Source: Acinetobacter sp. CS-2 (lineage in GTDB: Bacteria; Pseudomonadota; Gammaproteobacteria; Pseudomonadales; Moraxellaceae). From it: DNA of 64,000 bases. The stretch lies in NCBI RefSeq assembly GCF_016599715.1, contig NZ_CP067019.1, forward strand, positions 310,001-374,000, written 5' to 3'. The notes beneath the pieces were generated by a model. The model had not been told where the DNA came from. It was given only the letters and a program-made list of their open reading frames with translations, and did not search any database. Position numbers and translations under genes: made by a program. How positions within the stretch are numbered: position 1 is the first letter of the stretch; every line of letters starts with the position of its first letter. Positions 37,826-48,362 of the stretch are shown piece by piece.

Positions 37826-38372
37826 GTCCAATCTCTGATGATAGCCAGGTGCGGTCTAGGCCCATTTTTTTATAGGCAGCATCCCAGCGGTCATCATAAG
37901 GTAAGTTAAAAATCAAATCCATATCAGAATCACAGATCAGCCAATCACCACGTGCGATTTCCTGTTCTAACTGGTTTTTGCCCCAGCTGGCATAACCCAA
38001 AGCAATTTGGTAACGTCCAACGCCTTCATTGTGGGCGATGGCATCGAGGATATCTTTGGACGTGGTAATACAGACATTTTCGCCCACAGCAATGGATGAA
38101 TGCCAGGTCGGTTGACCGGTATGCAGCACAAATCCGGCTTCAGGACGCAAAGGTCCCCCTTGCAAGACTGCATGAGGATTGACATTGTCCGCTTCAATTT
38201 CCAGATCATTCAACAATTCCTTGATTGAAAGACCGGATGGGCGGTTAATGATAATGCCTTGTGCACCATCTTCATCATGGCGTGCCAAATAAATTACCGT
38301 ATTGGCAAAAAAGTCATCGGCTAAATCAGGAGGTGCAATGAGACAGCGATGTGTCAGATATTGTTTAGTCAT
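37818..38372 (-). CDS. algH: YqgE/AlgH family protein
   Basis: 184-residue single-domain protein of the UPF0301 family. It begins [29 protein letters not shown] and contains [13 protein letters not shown] and the [15 protein letters not shown] segment. Named for a reported effect on alginate genes in Pseudomonas, its biochemical role is unsettled. It is the first gene of the algH-ruvX operon. No gene lies in the 113 bases between it and recN. Confidence 0.92.
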   Translation of the reverse strand: MTKQYLTHRCLIAPPDLADDFFANTVIYLARHDEDGAQGIIINRPSGLSIKELLNDLEIEADNVNPHAVLQGGPLRPEAGFVLHTGQPTWHSSIAVGENVCITTSKDILDAIAHNEGVGRYQIALGYASWGKNQLEQEIARGDWLICDSDMDLIFNLPYDDRWDAAYKKMGLDRTWLSSEIGHA

Positions 38373-38485
38373 CTAAGCCATTCCCCCTTAAAATCAAAAA
38401 CTGATTAAATTAACTAAGCGCTTATGACCAAGTTACTAAACTAATTGGGTTTCGCCAATCATTTTTTGTGATTTAAACCTCAAAC

Positions 38486-40147
38486 CTATACCTGTTGAAA
38501 CTTAAGTTGACGTAACTGCTTGGCATGTTGCAGGGTCGTATCATTAATTTCGACGCCGCCGGTCATACGGGCCAGTTCATCAATGCGCTGTTCTTCTGCA
38601 AGATTAATGATGGTACTGCTGGCCGGATCGGTCTGACGCTTTTTCACCAGTAGATGCTGATCGGATTGTGCTGCCACCTGAGCCTGATGGGTAATACATA
38701 AGATCTGTACATGCTGGGCCAAATCAGCCAGCAAACGGCCGACCATTTCTGCAGTACCGCCACTAATCCCGACATCGATTTCATCGAAGACCAGCACTTC
38801 CGCTTCGGTTTTTTCCGCATTCATGACTTGCATCACTAGGGCAATACGCGACAGCTCACCTCCGGAAGCGACCCGTGCCAAAGGCTGTGGCGGAATACCC
38901 TTGTTCGCAGTAAACAGCAGTTGAATAAAGCTAAGCCCTTCGGCACCAACCTGTTCCAAAGGTTCAAACTTGAATTCAAAATAGGCCTCTGGCAAAGCCA
39001 GCTGCTTGACCTGTTCAGTCAGTTGTTTTGCCAAGGGGATTGCGGCTTCACGGCGAATTTCATCCAGATATTGTGCTTTGGCTAAAAATTCCTGATGCGA
39101 TAACTCGACCTGTTCAGCCAGGGTTTCCGGGTCTTCCAGCTGATGCAATTGTTCCAATTCTGTCTGCCAGGCCTGGTATTCTTCTTTTAGTGTCTCTGGC
39201 TGAGTGCGGTATTTACGCGCTAAACGGTGGAAAATTTCCAGTTGTGAGTTCAATTCTTCCATCCGTTCAGGATCGAAGCTTTGGCGATCGATAAACTGAC
39301 GCAAGTTTGCCGTTGCATCATCAATTTCACTTTGTGCATTGATCAGTGAATTATAGATTTCAGCAAGCTGCTCACTACGACCAGCATGTGATTCCAGACG
39401 ACGAATAATTGAAGAAAGTTCCTGGGTCAGGTTTTGTTCGGCTTCATCCAGCACATTTAAGCTATAACTGCAGTCAAGCATGATATGTTCATGATGGCTT
39501 AAACGGTCAAATTCCTGTTCAATCTCTTTATAGTCAATCTGGGTAATGTATTCGAGTTCTTCCAGTTGCAACTCTAAAGTTTCGATCCGCTGTTTGCGGG
39601 TTGCTTGAGCATCCAAAGCGGCTTGATGCTGGCGAATGTCTTTTTGCCAGGTGCTATAGGCATTACGAACATCTTGCGCAGGCTGATAAAAGTTGCTGTA
39701 ACGGTCGAGCCAGTGCTTGGGATAGGGCGGTTCTAACAGTTGCTGCTGACTGTGCTGACTATAGAGTTGTACCAGCAAACGCCCAATTTCTTTCAGCTCT
39801 GACAAGCTGCTTGGACGGCCATTAATCCAGGCTTTGCTACGACCTGTAGCAAAAATCACCCGACGTAAATGAATTTCGCCTGACTCATCATCCAACTCGT
39901 GTGCTTTTAACCATTGGGCTTCAGGGCTGTGTTCCTGATAACTAAAAATGGTCGTCACATCGGCTTTATCCGAACCGAAACGTACATAATTGGTATCGGT
40001 ACGTTCACCCAGGCAGGCAGACAGGGCATCCAGTAATAACGATTTACCCGCCCCGGTTTCACCCGTCAGGACATTGAAACCTTTTTCAATATCAATGGCT
40101 AAGTGATCAGCTAAAGCAAAATTGATGAGAGTTAAATGTGTCAGCAT
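38486..40147 (-). CDS. recN: DNA repair protein RecN
   Basis: SMC-like ATPase of 553 residues acting in double-strand break repair. Walker A GETGAGKS lies near residue 31, long coiled-coil arms at about 155-210 and 245-355, and the signature/Walker B region at the C-terminus (RVASGGELSRIALVMQV, VLVFDEIDVGISGG). The start ATG 40147 is preferred over TTG 40159. It is a single-gene unit. I see no clear LexA-type box in the upstream region, in keeping with the absence of a canonical LexA system in Acinetobacter. Confidence 0.94.
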   Translation of the reverse strand: MLTHLTLINFALADHLAIDIEKGFNVLTGETGAGKSLLLDALSACLGERTDTNYVRFGSDKADVTTIFSYQEHSPEAQWLKAHELDDESGEIHLRRVIFATGRSKAWINGRPSSLSELKEIGRLLVQLYSQHSQQQLLEPPYPKHWLDRYSNFYQPAQDVRNAYSTWQKDIRQHQAALDAQATRKQRIETLELQLEELEYITQIDYKEIEQEFDRLSHHEHIMLDCSYSLNVLDEAEQNLTQELSSIIRRLESHAGRSEQLAEIYNSLINAQSEIDDATANLRQFIDRQSFDPERMEELNSQLEIFHRLARKYRTQPETLKEEYQAWQTELEQLHQLEDPETLAEQVELSHQEFLAKAQYLDEIRREAAIPLAKQLTEQVKQLALPEAYFEFKFEPLEQVGAEGLSFIQLLFTANKGIPPQPLARVASGGELSRIALVMQVMNAEKTEAEVLVFDEIDVGISGGTAEMVGRLLADLAQHVQILCITHQAQVAAQSDQHLLVKKRQTDPASSTIINLAEEQRIDELARMTGGVEINDTTLQHAKQLRQLKFQQV

Positions 40148-40661
40148 AAACGCATCCAAGCTGCGAAAAGTTTTAATCTAAGATAGTGAAATTTTGTTTT
40201 GGTCACAAGACAGCTTTTATTTTAAAAGGATTTAAAACATCAATATCTTACCTTATCTGAGTGCAGAAAATAAAACGCGCAGTTGAAAATAGCCGATAAA
40301 ATTTGCCATCGATCAATAGCCTCTTATTTTAGAAAAAAGATAAAAAACTGATGCGCAGCTCGATCCAGTCCCGCAAAACCTGAACCATATAATGCGGATG
40401 ATTTGAAGGTAGGATTAATGCTGGGGAATATTATTCACCTTTGGTTGGGAAGAAATTGGCAATAATTTGAGCTTAGCATTTCATTTATGCAGAAGTTCGT
40501 GCATCACTCTCCAGCTTTTCTTTGAAGTTTATAGAAAAAATATTTGTAAAAATTTGAAAAATATTGATTTGACTGGAAGAAACAATGATTGATTAGTTTA
40601 ATACTCGGCTTTAAACTAGCTCGGGCAAAAATTATAAATGCGCATTATCTGGAGAATACGC
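40148..40661. other. Gene-free gap between recN and ppnP
   Basis: About 510 AT-rich bases without a convincing open frame, RNA or repeat on either strand. It must contain the divergent promoters for recN and ppnP, but I cannot place them with confidence. Confidence 0.5.
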
Positions 40662-40985
40662 ATGTCAAATCAGTTTGATCACGTTTCGGTTGTCAAAAAG
40701 TCGAATGTTTATTTCGATGGGTTGTGTATCAGTCATACCGTACAGTTTGAAGATGGCACCAAAAAGACCTTAGGGGTAATTTTGCCAACAGAACAGGCTT
40801 TGACCTTTCAAACACATGTACCTGAACGTATGGAAATTATTTCAGGTGAATGTCGTGTCCAAATTGGTGACAAAACTGAAAGTGAACTGTTCCGTGCCGG
40901 TCAGTCTTTCTATGTACCAGGCAATAGCCGTTTTAAAATCGAGACTGATGAAGTGCTCGATTATGTCTGTCATTTCGAAGGTTAA
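40662..40985 (+). CDS. ppnP: Pyrimidine/purine nucleoside phosphorylase PpnP
   Basis: 107-residue cupin-fold protein (formerly DUF1255/YaiE). E. coli PpnP phosphorolyses several nucleosides to base and ribose 1-phosphate. It starts [20 protein letters not shown] from ATG 40662, with a TGGAG ribosome-binding site 7 bases upstream; an eight-codon longer frame is rejected on that ground. Conserved segments include [27 protein letters not shown] and DYVCHF. It is a single gene closed by a terminator. Confidence 0.9.
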   Translation: MSNQFDHVSVVKKSNVYFDGLCISHTVQFEDGTKKTLGVILPTEQALTFQTHVPERMEIISGECRVQIGDKTESELFRAGQSFYVPGNSRFKIETDEVLDYVCHFEG

Positions 40986-41048
40986 GCATTCGTCCCGGAT
41001 AAGACAAAGAAATTTTAACCTGAATCGGTTAAACTAGATTCAAGCATC

Positions 41049-41079
41049 AATCCTGTAAAGCCTGCTTTGCAGGATTTTT
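41049..41079 (+). terminator. Terminator after ppnP
   Basis: AATCCTG-AAAG and CTTT-CAGGATT form a stem with a small bulge, followed by TTTTTC. Confidence 0.85.
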
Positions 41080-41126
41080 CTTTTTGTATAATTACCCATA
41101 GTCACCATAGATTTTAGAGGCCGTTC

Positions 41127-41876
41127 ATGGCAAAACCAGAATATTATTATGGCGTTCACTCAGTGGAGTCATTATTAGAACTCGAGCCTGAGCGCGTACT
41201 GACTTTATTTACCTTGAAAGGCCGTGATGACCAGCGTTTGAAAAACGTCTTGGCTCTGGCTGAACCTTTTGGTATTAGCGTGCAACAAGCCAGCCGTGAC
41301 AAACTGGAAAAACTGGCAGGCCAACCTTTTCATCAGGGTGTAGTTGCGGCAGTGCGTCCGCATCCGGTATTGAATGAACAGGATCTGGATGCCGTGCTGA
41401 AGCAAAATCCTCAAGCGCTTTTGCTGGCACTGGACCAGGTCACCGATCCGCATAATTTGGGCGCATGTATCCGTACAGCTGCTGCCATGGGGGTTGAAGC
41501 CGTAGTGGTTTCGCGTGACCGTTCTGCAAGCCTAACGCCAACTGCGCGTAAGGTTGCTGCCGGTGGCGCAGAAAAAGTGAAGTTTATTCAGGTGACCAAT
41601 CTGGCGCGTACTTTGGGCCATATCAAAGATGAATTTAATGTACGTGTAGTTGGAACCATGCTGGATGAAAAAGCCTTACCGATTGATCAATTTGATTTTA
41701 CCGGTACGGCAGTGTGTGTCGTGATGGGGGCTGAAGATACAGGTCTGCGTCCAATTACCCAGTCACAATGTGATCAGAAGGTCTATATTCCAATGGCAGG
41801 GAACTTGCAAAGCTTAAATGTCAGTGTGGCGACGGGGATGGCACTGTATGAAGCCTGTCGTCAACGTAACCTGTAA
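41127..41876 (+). CDS. rlmB: 23S rRNA (guanosine(2251)-2'-O)-methyltransferase RlmB
   Basis: SPOUT methyltransferase of 249 residues that modifies G2251 in the ribosomal P loop. The N-terminal substrate-binding domain starts YYYGVHSVESLLE. The SPOUT domain follows with DQVTDPHNLGACIRTAAAMG, GAEDTGLRP and the C-terminal knot IPMAGNLQSLNVSVATGMALYE. The start ATG 41127 has AGAGG upstream. It is not next to rnr as in E. coli. An EamA transporter gene follows in the same direction. Confidence 0.94.
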   Translation: MAKPEYYYGVHSVESLLELEPERVLTLFTLKGRDDQRLKNVLALAEPFGISVQQASRDKLEKLAGQPFHQGVVAAVRPHPVLNEQDLDAVLKQNPQALLLALDQVTDPHNLGACIRTAAAMGVEAVVVSRDRSASLTPTARKVAAGGAEKVKFIQVTNLARTLGHIKDEFNVRVVGTMLDEKALPIDQFDFTGTAVCVVMGAEDTGLRPITQSQCDQKVYIPMAGNLQSLNVSVATGMALYEACRQRNL

Positions 41877-41907
41877 TTTTTTCTTTGCTATTTAAAAGTT
41901 GTTTGCT

Positions 41908-42825
41908 ATGTCTCCCCGGTCTCAAGGTTATCTTTATGTCGCCATTACCATGTGTATTTGGGGTGGATTTACCATTACTTCTCGCCTGAATGCCCAGTGG
42001 GGAATTAGTGCTTGGGATATTACCGCCTTACGTTTTGCCTTGGCATTTTGTATTCTCATGCCCATTTTACTCTATAAAAAAGACACCGCTTTTTTATGGA
42101 AAAAAGAACCTTTTATTCTGGCAATGATCGGTGGGGTAGCGTATTGTCTGACCTCTTATAGTGCCTTTCATTATGTACCAGCAGCGCATGCAGCCATTTT
42201 CCTGAATGGCTGTATTCCGCTGTGTACAGCTTTAGCTGGATTGGTATTATTTAAACAGCCTTTAGATAAACACATCCGGATTAGTTTGGTGATTATGCTG
42301 AGTGCGATCACTGCAATGAGCTTCTTGATGTATCAGGAAACCGGTGTGGCCTTTGGTTTTGGTGACATGCTATTTTTCTTGAGTGCGATCTGGTGGGGTG
42401 TATTCACCGTATTGTTACGCCAATGGAAACTTTCTGCCTGGCATTCTATGGCAGGCGTTGCCATCTGGTCGGCGATTATCTATGTACCGATTTATCTGCT
42501 GTTTTTACCGAAAAATTTAACGGCACCTGAACCTGTGCATTTAATGGTACAGGTGATTTTTCACGGTATCTTTGTGGTCATTGTGGCAACACTGACTTAT
42601 GTAGAAGCGATTAAGCGTTTGGGTGCATTCAAGACCGGAAGTATCGTGACTTTGGCCCCGTTTATGGCGGCCATTCTGGCTGTACCGCTATTGGGTGAAC
42701 CATTAAGTCTGGCCATTATTTGTGGCTTGATCGGGATGGCGATTGGTGCATTACAGCCATGGCGCTGGATAGGTCATCAAGACAGTTTGCAGCAGCAACT
42801 TGATCAACAAAAAAAGCAGTCCTAA
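41908..42825 (+). CDS. EamA-family (DMT) transporter
   Basis: 305 residues with ten predicted transmembrane helices in two EamA repeats (about 5-135 and 150-285). The first has IWGGFTITSRLNA and the second GAFKTGSIVTLAPFMAAILAV, the usual last-loop pattern. It exports or exchanges a small metabolite; the substrate cannot be inferred. A TTG three codons earlier (41899) is an alternative start. The gene follows rlmB by about 30 bases and ends in a terminator shared with convergent coaE. Confidence 0.85.
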   Translation: MSPRSQGYLYVAITMCIWGGFTITSRLNAQWGISAWDITALRFALAFCILMPILLYKKDTAFLWKKEPFILAMIGGVAYCLTSYSAFHYVPAAHAAIFLNGCIPLCTALAGLVLFKQPLDKHIRISLVIMLSAITAMSFLMYQETGVAFGFGDMLFFLSAIWWGVFTVLLRQWKLSAWHSMAGVAIWSAIIYVPIYLLFLPKNLTAPEPVHLMVQVIFHGIFVVIVATLTYVEAIKRLGAFKTGSIVTLAPFMAAILAVPLLGEPLSLAIICGLIGMAIGALQPWRWIGHQDSLQQQLDQQKKQS

Positions 42826-42840
42826 TCGACTGTTTTTTTT
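42808..42840. terminator. Terminator between the EamA gene and coaE
   Basis: CAGTC and GACTG form a short stem flanked by A-runs and T-runs. It overlaps the last codons of the transporter gene and could serve both directions. Confidence 0.75.
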
Positions 42841-42844
42841 AATT

Positions 42845-43435
42845 TCAGCGTTTCAAATAAGCTTCATGCAGCGGTCTTAAATGGCTGTATAAATGGTCAA
42901 GATGACCGTCATTCAGCACAATATCATCAGCCAAACGACGCTTTTGTTCACGTGGCATCTGGGACTGAATAATTTTTTCAATTTGTTCAATGGACTGGTG
43001 ATCACGCATAGCAGCCCGCTGAATCTGCAAATCAATCGATGCATCAATCAGCAGGGTATGATCAGTCAGTTCATGTTGGTTGGTTTCAAACAGCAGGGGA
43101 GAGACCAATATTACATAAGGGCTGGTCGCAGCCTGCAGCTGTTGAATAATAGACTCTCGAATTGCAGGATGGGTAATACTTTCCAGCGTTTTACGTGCTT
43201 TAGGATATTTGAAAATATGTTCGCGTAAAGCCCGACGATTCAGCTCGCCATTGTCTAATAGAACCCAATCGCCAAAAGTCGTATGAATCTGTTGTAAGGC
43301 TGGCTGTCCTTTGGCTACTATCTCGCGCGCGACAATATCGGCATCGACCACAGTAATGCCCTGGGTTTCAAACCAGTTGCTGGCGGCCGATTTTCCACTG
43401 CCAATCCCTCCAGTTAAACCCAAGATAAAAGTCAT
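42845..43435 (-). CDS. coaE: Dephospho-CoA kinase
   Basis: 196-residue P-loop kinase for the last step of coenzyme A synthesis. It has the Walker A GLTGGIGSGKSAA, the DAD of the substrate site (VVDADIVARE) and the lid region RDHQSIEQIEKIIQSQMP. Its place after pilBCD is conserved from Pseudomonas to Acinetobacter, and it is probably co-transcribed with pilD, 15 bases upstream. Confidence 0.94.
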   Translation of the reverse strand: MTFILGLTGGIGSGKSAASNWFETQGITVVDADIVAREIVAKGQPALQQIHTTFGDWVLLDNGELNRRALREHIFKYPKARKTLESITHPAIRESIIQQLQAATSPYVILVSPLLFETNQHELTDHTLLIDASIDLQIQRAAMRDHQSIEQIEKIIQSQMPREQKRRLADDIVLNDGHLDHLYSHLRPLHEAYLKR

Positions 43436-43450
43436 ATATATCCCTAAAAA

Positions 43451-44311
43451 TTATTGTCCTAAATAGATTTTCATAATCTGCTCACCCCAAATAAAAGCAA
43501 TCCATCCGGCAATGGCAATATAAGGACCAAATGCAAAAGGCTGGTTCTCTTTGCGTACTTTCAGCAGAATAATGCCAATCACGGCACCTACGAAAGAAGA
43601 AAGCAATACGATCAATGGGAGCATCAATGGCCCCATCCAGGCACCTAAGGCAGCCAGAAGTTTAAAGTCGCCATAGCCCATACCTTCTTTACCTGTAATC
43701 ATCTTAAACAGATAATAGACAATCCACAAACACAGGAAACCAATAATATAGCCCCAGATGGCAGAGGTTGGACTGGTATAGATACTATAGCTATTGATTC
43801 CCAAACCTAAGGCGGCCAGAGTTAAGGTATAGCGGTCTGGGAGAAGCTGGGTATCAAAATCAATAAAGGTGAGTGCGATCAGTACCCAGGTGAGGATCAG
43901 GCCAAACAGCATCTGCAGGGTAGGGCCGAATACTGCCACAATAATCAGGGAACATGCTGCAGTTAACAATTCAATGAGCGGATAGCGAATACTGATCGGA
44001 TTTTTGCAAGAACCGCATTTGCCCCGTAAAAACAGCCAGCTGATGACAGGAATATTCTGATACCAGCGAATGGGCGTTTGGCATTTCGGACAGGTAGAAT
44101 CTGGCTTGCTGAGGGTGATTTTTGTTTCGTCAATAATGACCTGTTCAGAATGCAGCAATATTTGACAATCCTGCCGCCACTCTTGCTCCATCATTTTCGG
44201 CGTTCGATAAATCACGACATTGAGAAAACTGCCGATACAGAGACTAAAAAGCCCAACTGCAATATATAAAGCAGTTGGGTTGATCATAAAATAAGAAATG
44301 AAATCTTGCAT
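43451..44311 (-). CDS. pilD: Type IV prepilin peptidase / N-methyltransferase PilD
   Basis: Inner-membrane aspartyl protease of 286 residues that cleaves and N-methylates prepilins and type II pseudopilins. After the first helix, a cytosolic loop carries two CxxC pairs (CPKCQTPIRW; CGSCKNP). Catalytic aspartates lie in LTFIDFDTQLLPD and GYGDFKLLAALGAW. About eight transmembrane helices are visible. The start codon shares one base with the pilC stop. It looks intact although the pilus regulator pilR is broken elsewhere; PilD is also needed for type II secretion. Confidence 0.94.
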   Translation of the reverse strand: MQDFISYFMINPTALYIAVGLFSLCIGSFLNVVIYRTPKMMEQEWRQDCQILLHSEQVIIDETKITLSKPDSTCPKCQTPIRWYQNIPVISWLFLRGKCGSCKNPISIRYPLIELLTAACSLIIVAVFGPTLQMLFGLILTWVLIALTFIDFDTQLLPDRYTLTLAALGLGINSYSIYTSPTSAIWGYIIGFLCLWIVYYLFKMITGKEGMGYGDFKLLAALGAWMGPLMLPLIVLLSSFVGAVIGIILLKVRKENQPFAFGPYIAIAGWIAFIWGEQIMKIYLGQ

Positions 44312-45537
44312 TAAACCACAGAACCCATTTGGAAAATTGGAAGATACATGGCAATCACCAGACCACCAACCAGCACACCCAGCACGGCCATAATGAGGGG
44401 TTCCATCATGGAGGTTAAACCATCGACCGCATTGTCGACCTCATTTTCAAAGTGGGTGGCAACTTTATCCAGCATACTGTCGAGGGCACCCGATTCTTCA
44501 CCAATCGCCACCATCTGTACAGCCATGGATGGAAATTTGTTGGTAACCCGCATGGCAAATTGTAGCTGTTGGCCTGTGGCTACATCATCACGGATTTTCA
44601 TCACCGCTGCTTCATAAACACAATTGTTAGTTGCGCCTGCAGTGGATTCCAAGGCATCAATCAAGGGAACACCAGCAGCAAAGGTGGTTGCTAACGTACG
44701 ACTATAACGGGCAATAATGGCTTTATAGACCAGGTCACCAAAAATAGGCGCTTTGAGGGCTGCTTTATCCAGAAAATCACGGAATTTTTTACTGCGTTTT
44801 TTTGCTTCAAGAAATCCGGCAATCATTGCACCAATGGCAATAATCAGAATAAACCAGTACTTTTGCATCCATTCCGACATATTTACCACCATTTTGGTAA
44901 AGGCAGGTAAATCGGCACCAAATGAACTAAAGAGGTCCTGGAACACAGGTACCACTTTAACCATCAAAATAATGGTCACGATCACGGCAACTACAATGAC
45001 AGCTGCCGGATATTTCATGGCTTTTTTGATTTTTTGCTTTAAAAGTTCGCTTTTCTCTTTATAGATCGCGACACGATCTAGCATGGTTTCCAGCGCACCT
45101 GACTGTTCGCCAGATTCGACCAGTGAGCAAAATAAATTATCAAAATATTGAGGATATTTTTTAAGTGCACCAGCAAAGGTATTCCCGCCTTCAACTTCAC
45201 CTTTAATACCAAGTACTACTTCACGCATCGCTGGGTTTTCCAAGCCTTCCGCAACAATTTCAAAGCTTTGCACAAGTGGTACACCGGCTTTCATCATGGT
45301 GGCCAGCTGGCGGGTAAAAATCGTGATATCCAAGGTGGACACTTTCTTTTTCATTAAACCTTCGAGAATATTTTTACGTTTTTCCCGAATATGTTTAATG
45401 GTGATCCCCTGCTTACGTAAAGTCACTTTAGCAAGTGCCATATTCCGCGCAGGAAGTTCCCCTTTAAGTTTTTCCCCTTTACGATCAACACCTTCATAAC
45501 TGAAGACGGGCATCATCTGTGCTTTTTTGACAGCCAT
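44311..45537 (-). CDS. pilC: Type IV pilus inner-membrane platform protein PilC
   Basis: 408 residues, GspF family. Two repeated cytosolic helical domains (about 65-190 and 270-390) alternate with three transmembrane segments (about 175-200, 215-245, 380-402). RQLATMMKAGVPLVQSFEI and ATTFAAGVPLIDALES are the paired repeat signatures. It couples the PilB/PilT motors to the growing pilus. AAGGA lies 7 bases before ATG 45537. Middle gene of the pilB-C-D operon. Confidence 0.94.
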   Translation of the reverse strand: MAVKKAQMMPVFSYEGVDRKGEKLKGELPARNMALAKVTLRKQGITIKHIREKRKNILEGLMKKKVSTLDITIFTRQLATMMKAGVPLVQSFEIVAEGLENPAMREVVLGIKGEVEGGNTFAGALKKYPQYFDNLFCSLVESGEQSGALETMLDRVAIYKEKSELLKQKIKKAMKYPAAVIVVAVIVTIILMVKVVPVFQDLFSSFGADLPAFTKMVVNMSEWMQKYWFILIIAIGAMIAGFLEAKKRSKKFRDFLDKAALKAPIFGDLVYKAIIARYSRTLATTFAAGVPLIDALESTAGATNNCVYEAAVMKIRDDVATGQQLQFAMRVTNKFPSMAVQMVAIGEESGALDSMLDKVATHFENEVDNAVDGLTSMMEPLIMAVLGVLVGGLVIAMYLPIFQMGSVV

Positions 45538-45564
45538 GCGCTTATCCTTATTTTAAATTTTCAT

Positions 45565-47277
45565 TTATTCACTGGTTACACGATTGACTTCCTGAAGGGA
45601 AGTCACCCCCTGCATAACCTTAATTAATCCTGAACGGCGTAAATTATTAAACCCCGATTTTTCAGATGCTGCTGCAATTTCAAGTGCATTACCATCCTCC
45701 ATAATGATTTTCGAAATTTCAGGGGTCACTTTCATGACCTCATAAATACCGACACGACCTTTATAACCTTCACGGCACTCGGAACAGCCTACCGGTTGAT
45801 ATACCTGAAAGTCTGGATGTTTCAAATCTTCTTCGGTAAAGCCCATTTCCAGCAGGCTGGGTCCAGGAATCTCTGCCGGAATTTTACACTGAGGACATAG
45901 ACGACGTGCTAAACGTTGTGCAATCACTAGGTTGACAGAAGTTGCAATGTTAAAGGAAGGAACACCCATATTGCGTAAACGGGTTAAGGTTTCTGGTGCA
46001 CTGTTGGTGTGCAGGGTCGACATCACCATATGACCGGTCTGGGCCGCTTTTACGGCAATTTCAGCTGTTTCCAGATCTCGAATCTCACCGACCATGACAA
46101 TATCTGGATCTTGACGTAAAAATGATTTAAGCGCAGCAGAGAAGGTTAAACCGACTTTAGCATTAACATTGACCTGATTAATCCCTTCCAGGTTAATTTC
46201 TACCGGGTCTTCAGCTGTGGAAATATTGGTATCTTCACGATTCAGAATATTCAAACCCGTATAGAGAGATACGGTTTTACCGGAACCTGTCGGACCTGTA
46301 ATCAGTAGCATGCCTTGAGGTTTTTCCAGCGCTTGCATAAACAGTTCTTTTTGCTCTGGTTCATAGCCCAATGCATCAATACCCAGCATGGCACTGGATG
46401 GATCCAGAATACGCAGGACCAGTTTTTCCCCAAATAGGGTAGGTAATGAGTTAACACGGAAGTCGATGGCTTTGGTTTTTGAAAGCTTAAGTTTAATCCG
46501 GCCATCCTGAGGTAAGCGTTTTTCAGAAATATCCATCTGCGACATGACTTTTAAACGTGAGGCTAAACGTGTGGACAGCTGTAACGGCGGATTGGCAATT
46601 TGACGCAGCACGCCATCAATACGATAACGCACCCGATATGACTTTTCATACGGTTCGAAATGTAAATCCGAAGCACCCATACGAATGGCATCAATTAACA
46701 GTTTATTGATGTACTTAACGATGGGAGCTTCATCCCCTTGAGGACCATCATCTTCATCTTCTTTTTGACTTAAATCATCTTGCTCTAGATTTAGATCGAT
46801 ATCTTCATCAGAAAACTCAAAACTGTCCGCCTGGGTAAAGTTTTGTTCAATCAGCTGGTGTAATTTCTGGTGCTCTACAATAATCGCTTCGATATTCATC
46901 TTACTGCTGAAGCGGATCGCATCCATGGCTTCTATATTGGTGGGATTACTGGTTGCGACGTAGAGTAAATTCCCGCGTTTAAAAATGGGCAGAATACAAT
47001 GTTTGCTAATGATCTTTTCATCCAGCCCTTCTCGGATAATTTGAGCAGAGTCATAGGCACTCAAATCAAAAAGAGGTTCTCCAAATTCTTGAGAAATTTT
47101 TTCTGCAATAGCCAAGGAGGAAATTTTCAATTGATCAATTAAAAAAGGCACAATATCTTGATTGGCTTTTTTTGCATTCAATATTGCACTCTGCATATTT
47201 TCGGCAGAAACTAAGCCATCTTCGACTAAACATCGAATAAAACCCGTAAATCTTGGTGAACCTTGTAATGCTGCCAT
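45565..47277 (-). CDS. pilB: Type IV pilus assembly ATPase PilB
   Basis: Hexameric extension motor of 570 residues. An N-terminal GspE_N/MshEN domain (about 10-150) is followed by an acidic linker (DEDIDLNLEQDD), the Walker A GPTGSGKT (about 332), Asp box, Walker B MVGEIRDLETAE, His box and a C-terminal four-cysteine zinc site (CPQCK...CSECREG). All motor motifs are intact. The gene is divergent from tpiA over about 280 bases and leads pilB-pilC-pilD-coaE. Confidence 0.95.
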   Translation of the reverse strand: MAALQGSPRFTGFIRCLVEDGLVSAENMQSAILNAKKANQDIVPFLIDQLKISSLAIAEKISQEFGEPLFDLSAYDSAQIIREGLDEKIISKHCILPIFKRGNLLYVATSNPTNIEAMDAIRFSSKMNIEAIIVEHQKLHQLIEQNFTQADSFEFSDEDIDLNLEQDDLSQKEDEDDGPQGDEAPIVKYINKLLIDAIRMGASDLHFEPYEKSYRVRYRIDGVLRQIANPPLQLSTRLASRLKVMSQMDISEKRLPQDGRIKLKLSKTKAIDFRVNSLPTLFGEKLVLRILDPSSAMLGIDALGYEPEQKELFMQALEKPQGMLLITGPTGSGKTVSLYTGLNILNREDTNISTAEDPVEINLEGINQVNVNAKVGLTFSAALKSFLRQDPDIVMVGEIRDLETAEIAVKAAQTGHMVMSTLHTNSAPETLTRLRNMGVPSFNIATSVNLVIAQRLARRLCPQCKIPAEIPGPSLLEMGFTEEDLKHPDFQVYQPVGCSECREGYKGRVGIYEVMKVTPEISKIIMEDGNALEIAAASEKSGFNNLRRSGLIKVMQGVTSLQEVNRVTSE

Positions 47278-47557
47278 GCTCTAATATGCCTGCTTAATCA
47301 ATTTGTTTATAATTGGTATCATTGAATTATACTTTTGTTATATAAAAATACCATATCTTAAAATGTTGTCATCTACTTAATATCAGATAAAACTTTGAAC
47401 CAGTCGTATTACAGGGTGAAGTTTTTCTTGAGCGTAAAAAAGGGGATTGCAAAAAAATAAGAATCGCATAAAAAAGCCATGTGAAAATTTTCTGAAAAAT
47501 CTTGAATTCCGTGTAGAATGTGCGCGGTTTAATGAATTGTTTTTAATAGGTTACTGT

Positions 47558-48349
47558 ATGTCGGGTTCGGCTATTACTCCTTGGGTTGTCGGCAATTGGA
47601 AAATGAACCCAATGCAGGCAGATGCAAAAGCGTTGCTGCAAGATTTTAAAAAATTATTGCAAAATAATGAAATTAAAGAACAAGATTGTTATTTGGGTAT
47701 TGCACCGACCATGCTGGCTTTGAGTAGTGTTCAGACAGAATTGGCAAGTTCAGTGCGCTCTATTTATACTGTTGCACAGGATGTTTCCCGTATTGCAGGT
47801 ACAGGAGCATATACCGGTGAAGTGAGTGCCGAACTGCTCAAAGATCAGCAAATTGGTTTTGTATTGATTGGTCATTCAGAACGTCGTGAGATTTTTGCTG
47901 AAACTGCCCAAATTTTGAATGAAAAAGTTAAAAATGCTTTAAATGCAGGATTAACCATTATTTATTGCGTAGGTGAAAGTCTAGAGCAGCGTGAAAATGG
48001 TCAGGCCGAGCAGGTGGTGTTGCAACAAATTTGTGATATTGCCACAGTTGTTCAGGCTGAACAGTGGAAAAATATAGTGGTGGCTTATGAACCCATTTGG
48101 GCAATTGGTACGGGTAAAACAGCTTCACCTGAAGACGCACAGGCAATGCATGCCAAAATCCGTGCAGGTTTAACCCAAATTACCCCTTTGGGTACAGGCA
48201 TGGCAATTTTATATGGTGGTAGTGTTAAGCCGGAAAATGCAGTAGAGTTGGCAGCCTGTCCAGACATTAATGGTGCGCTGGTTGGTGGTGCATCTTTAAA
48301 TGCAGAGTCTTTTTATAAAATTGCCCAGGCTTTTGCAAATACAAAATAA
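47558..48349 (+). CDS. tpiA: Triose-phosphate isomerase
   Basis: 263-residue TIM barrel interconverting glyceraldehyde 3-phosphate and dihydroxyacetone phosphate. Catalytic Lys in GNWKMN, His in GHSERRE, Glu in [11 protein letters not shown], and the phosphate loop [11 protein letters not shown]. The ATG at 47558 fits homologues; an in-frame extension to 47447 covers the promoter region and is rejected. secG follows 13 bases later, a pairing common in pseudomonads and relatives. Confidence 0.95.
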   Translation: MSGSAITPWVVGNWKMNPMQADAKALLQDFKKLLQNNEIKEQDCYLGIAPTMLALSSVQTELASSVRSIYTVAQDVSRIAGTGAYTGEVSAELLKDQQIGFVLIGHSERREIFAETAQILNEKVKNALNAGLTIIYCVGESLEQRENGQAEQVVLQQICDIATVVQAEQWKNIVVAYEPIWAIGTGKTASPEDAQAMHAKIRAGLTQITPLGTGMAILYGGSVKPENAVELAACPDINGALVGGASLNAESFYKIAQAFANTK

Positions 48350-48362
48350 TTAGGAGTTCAGC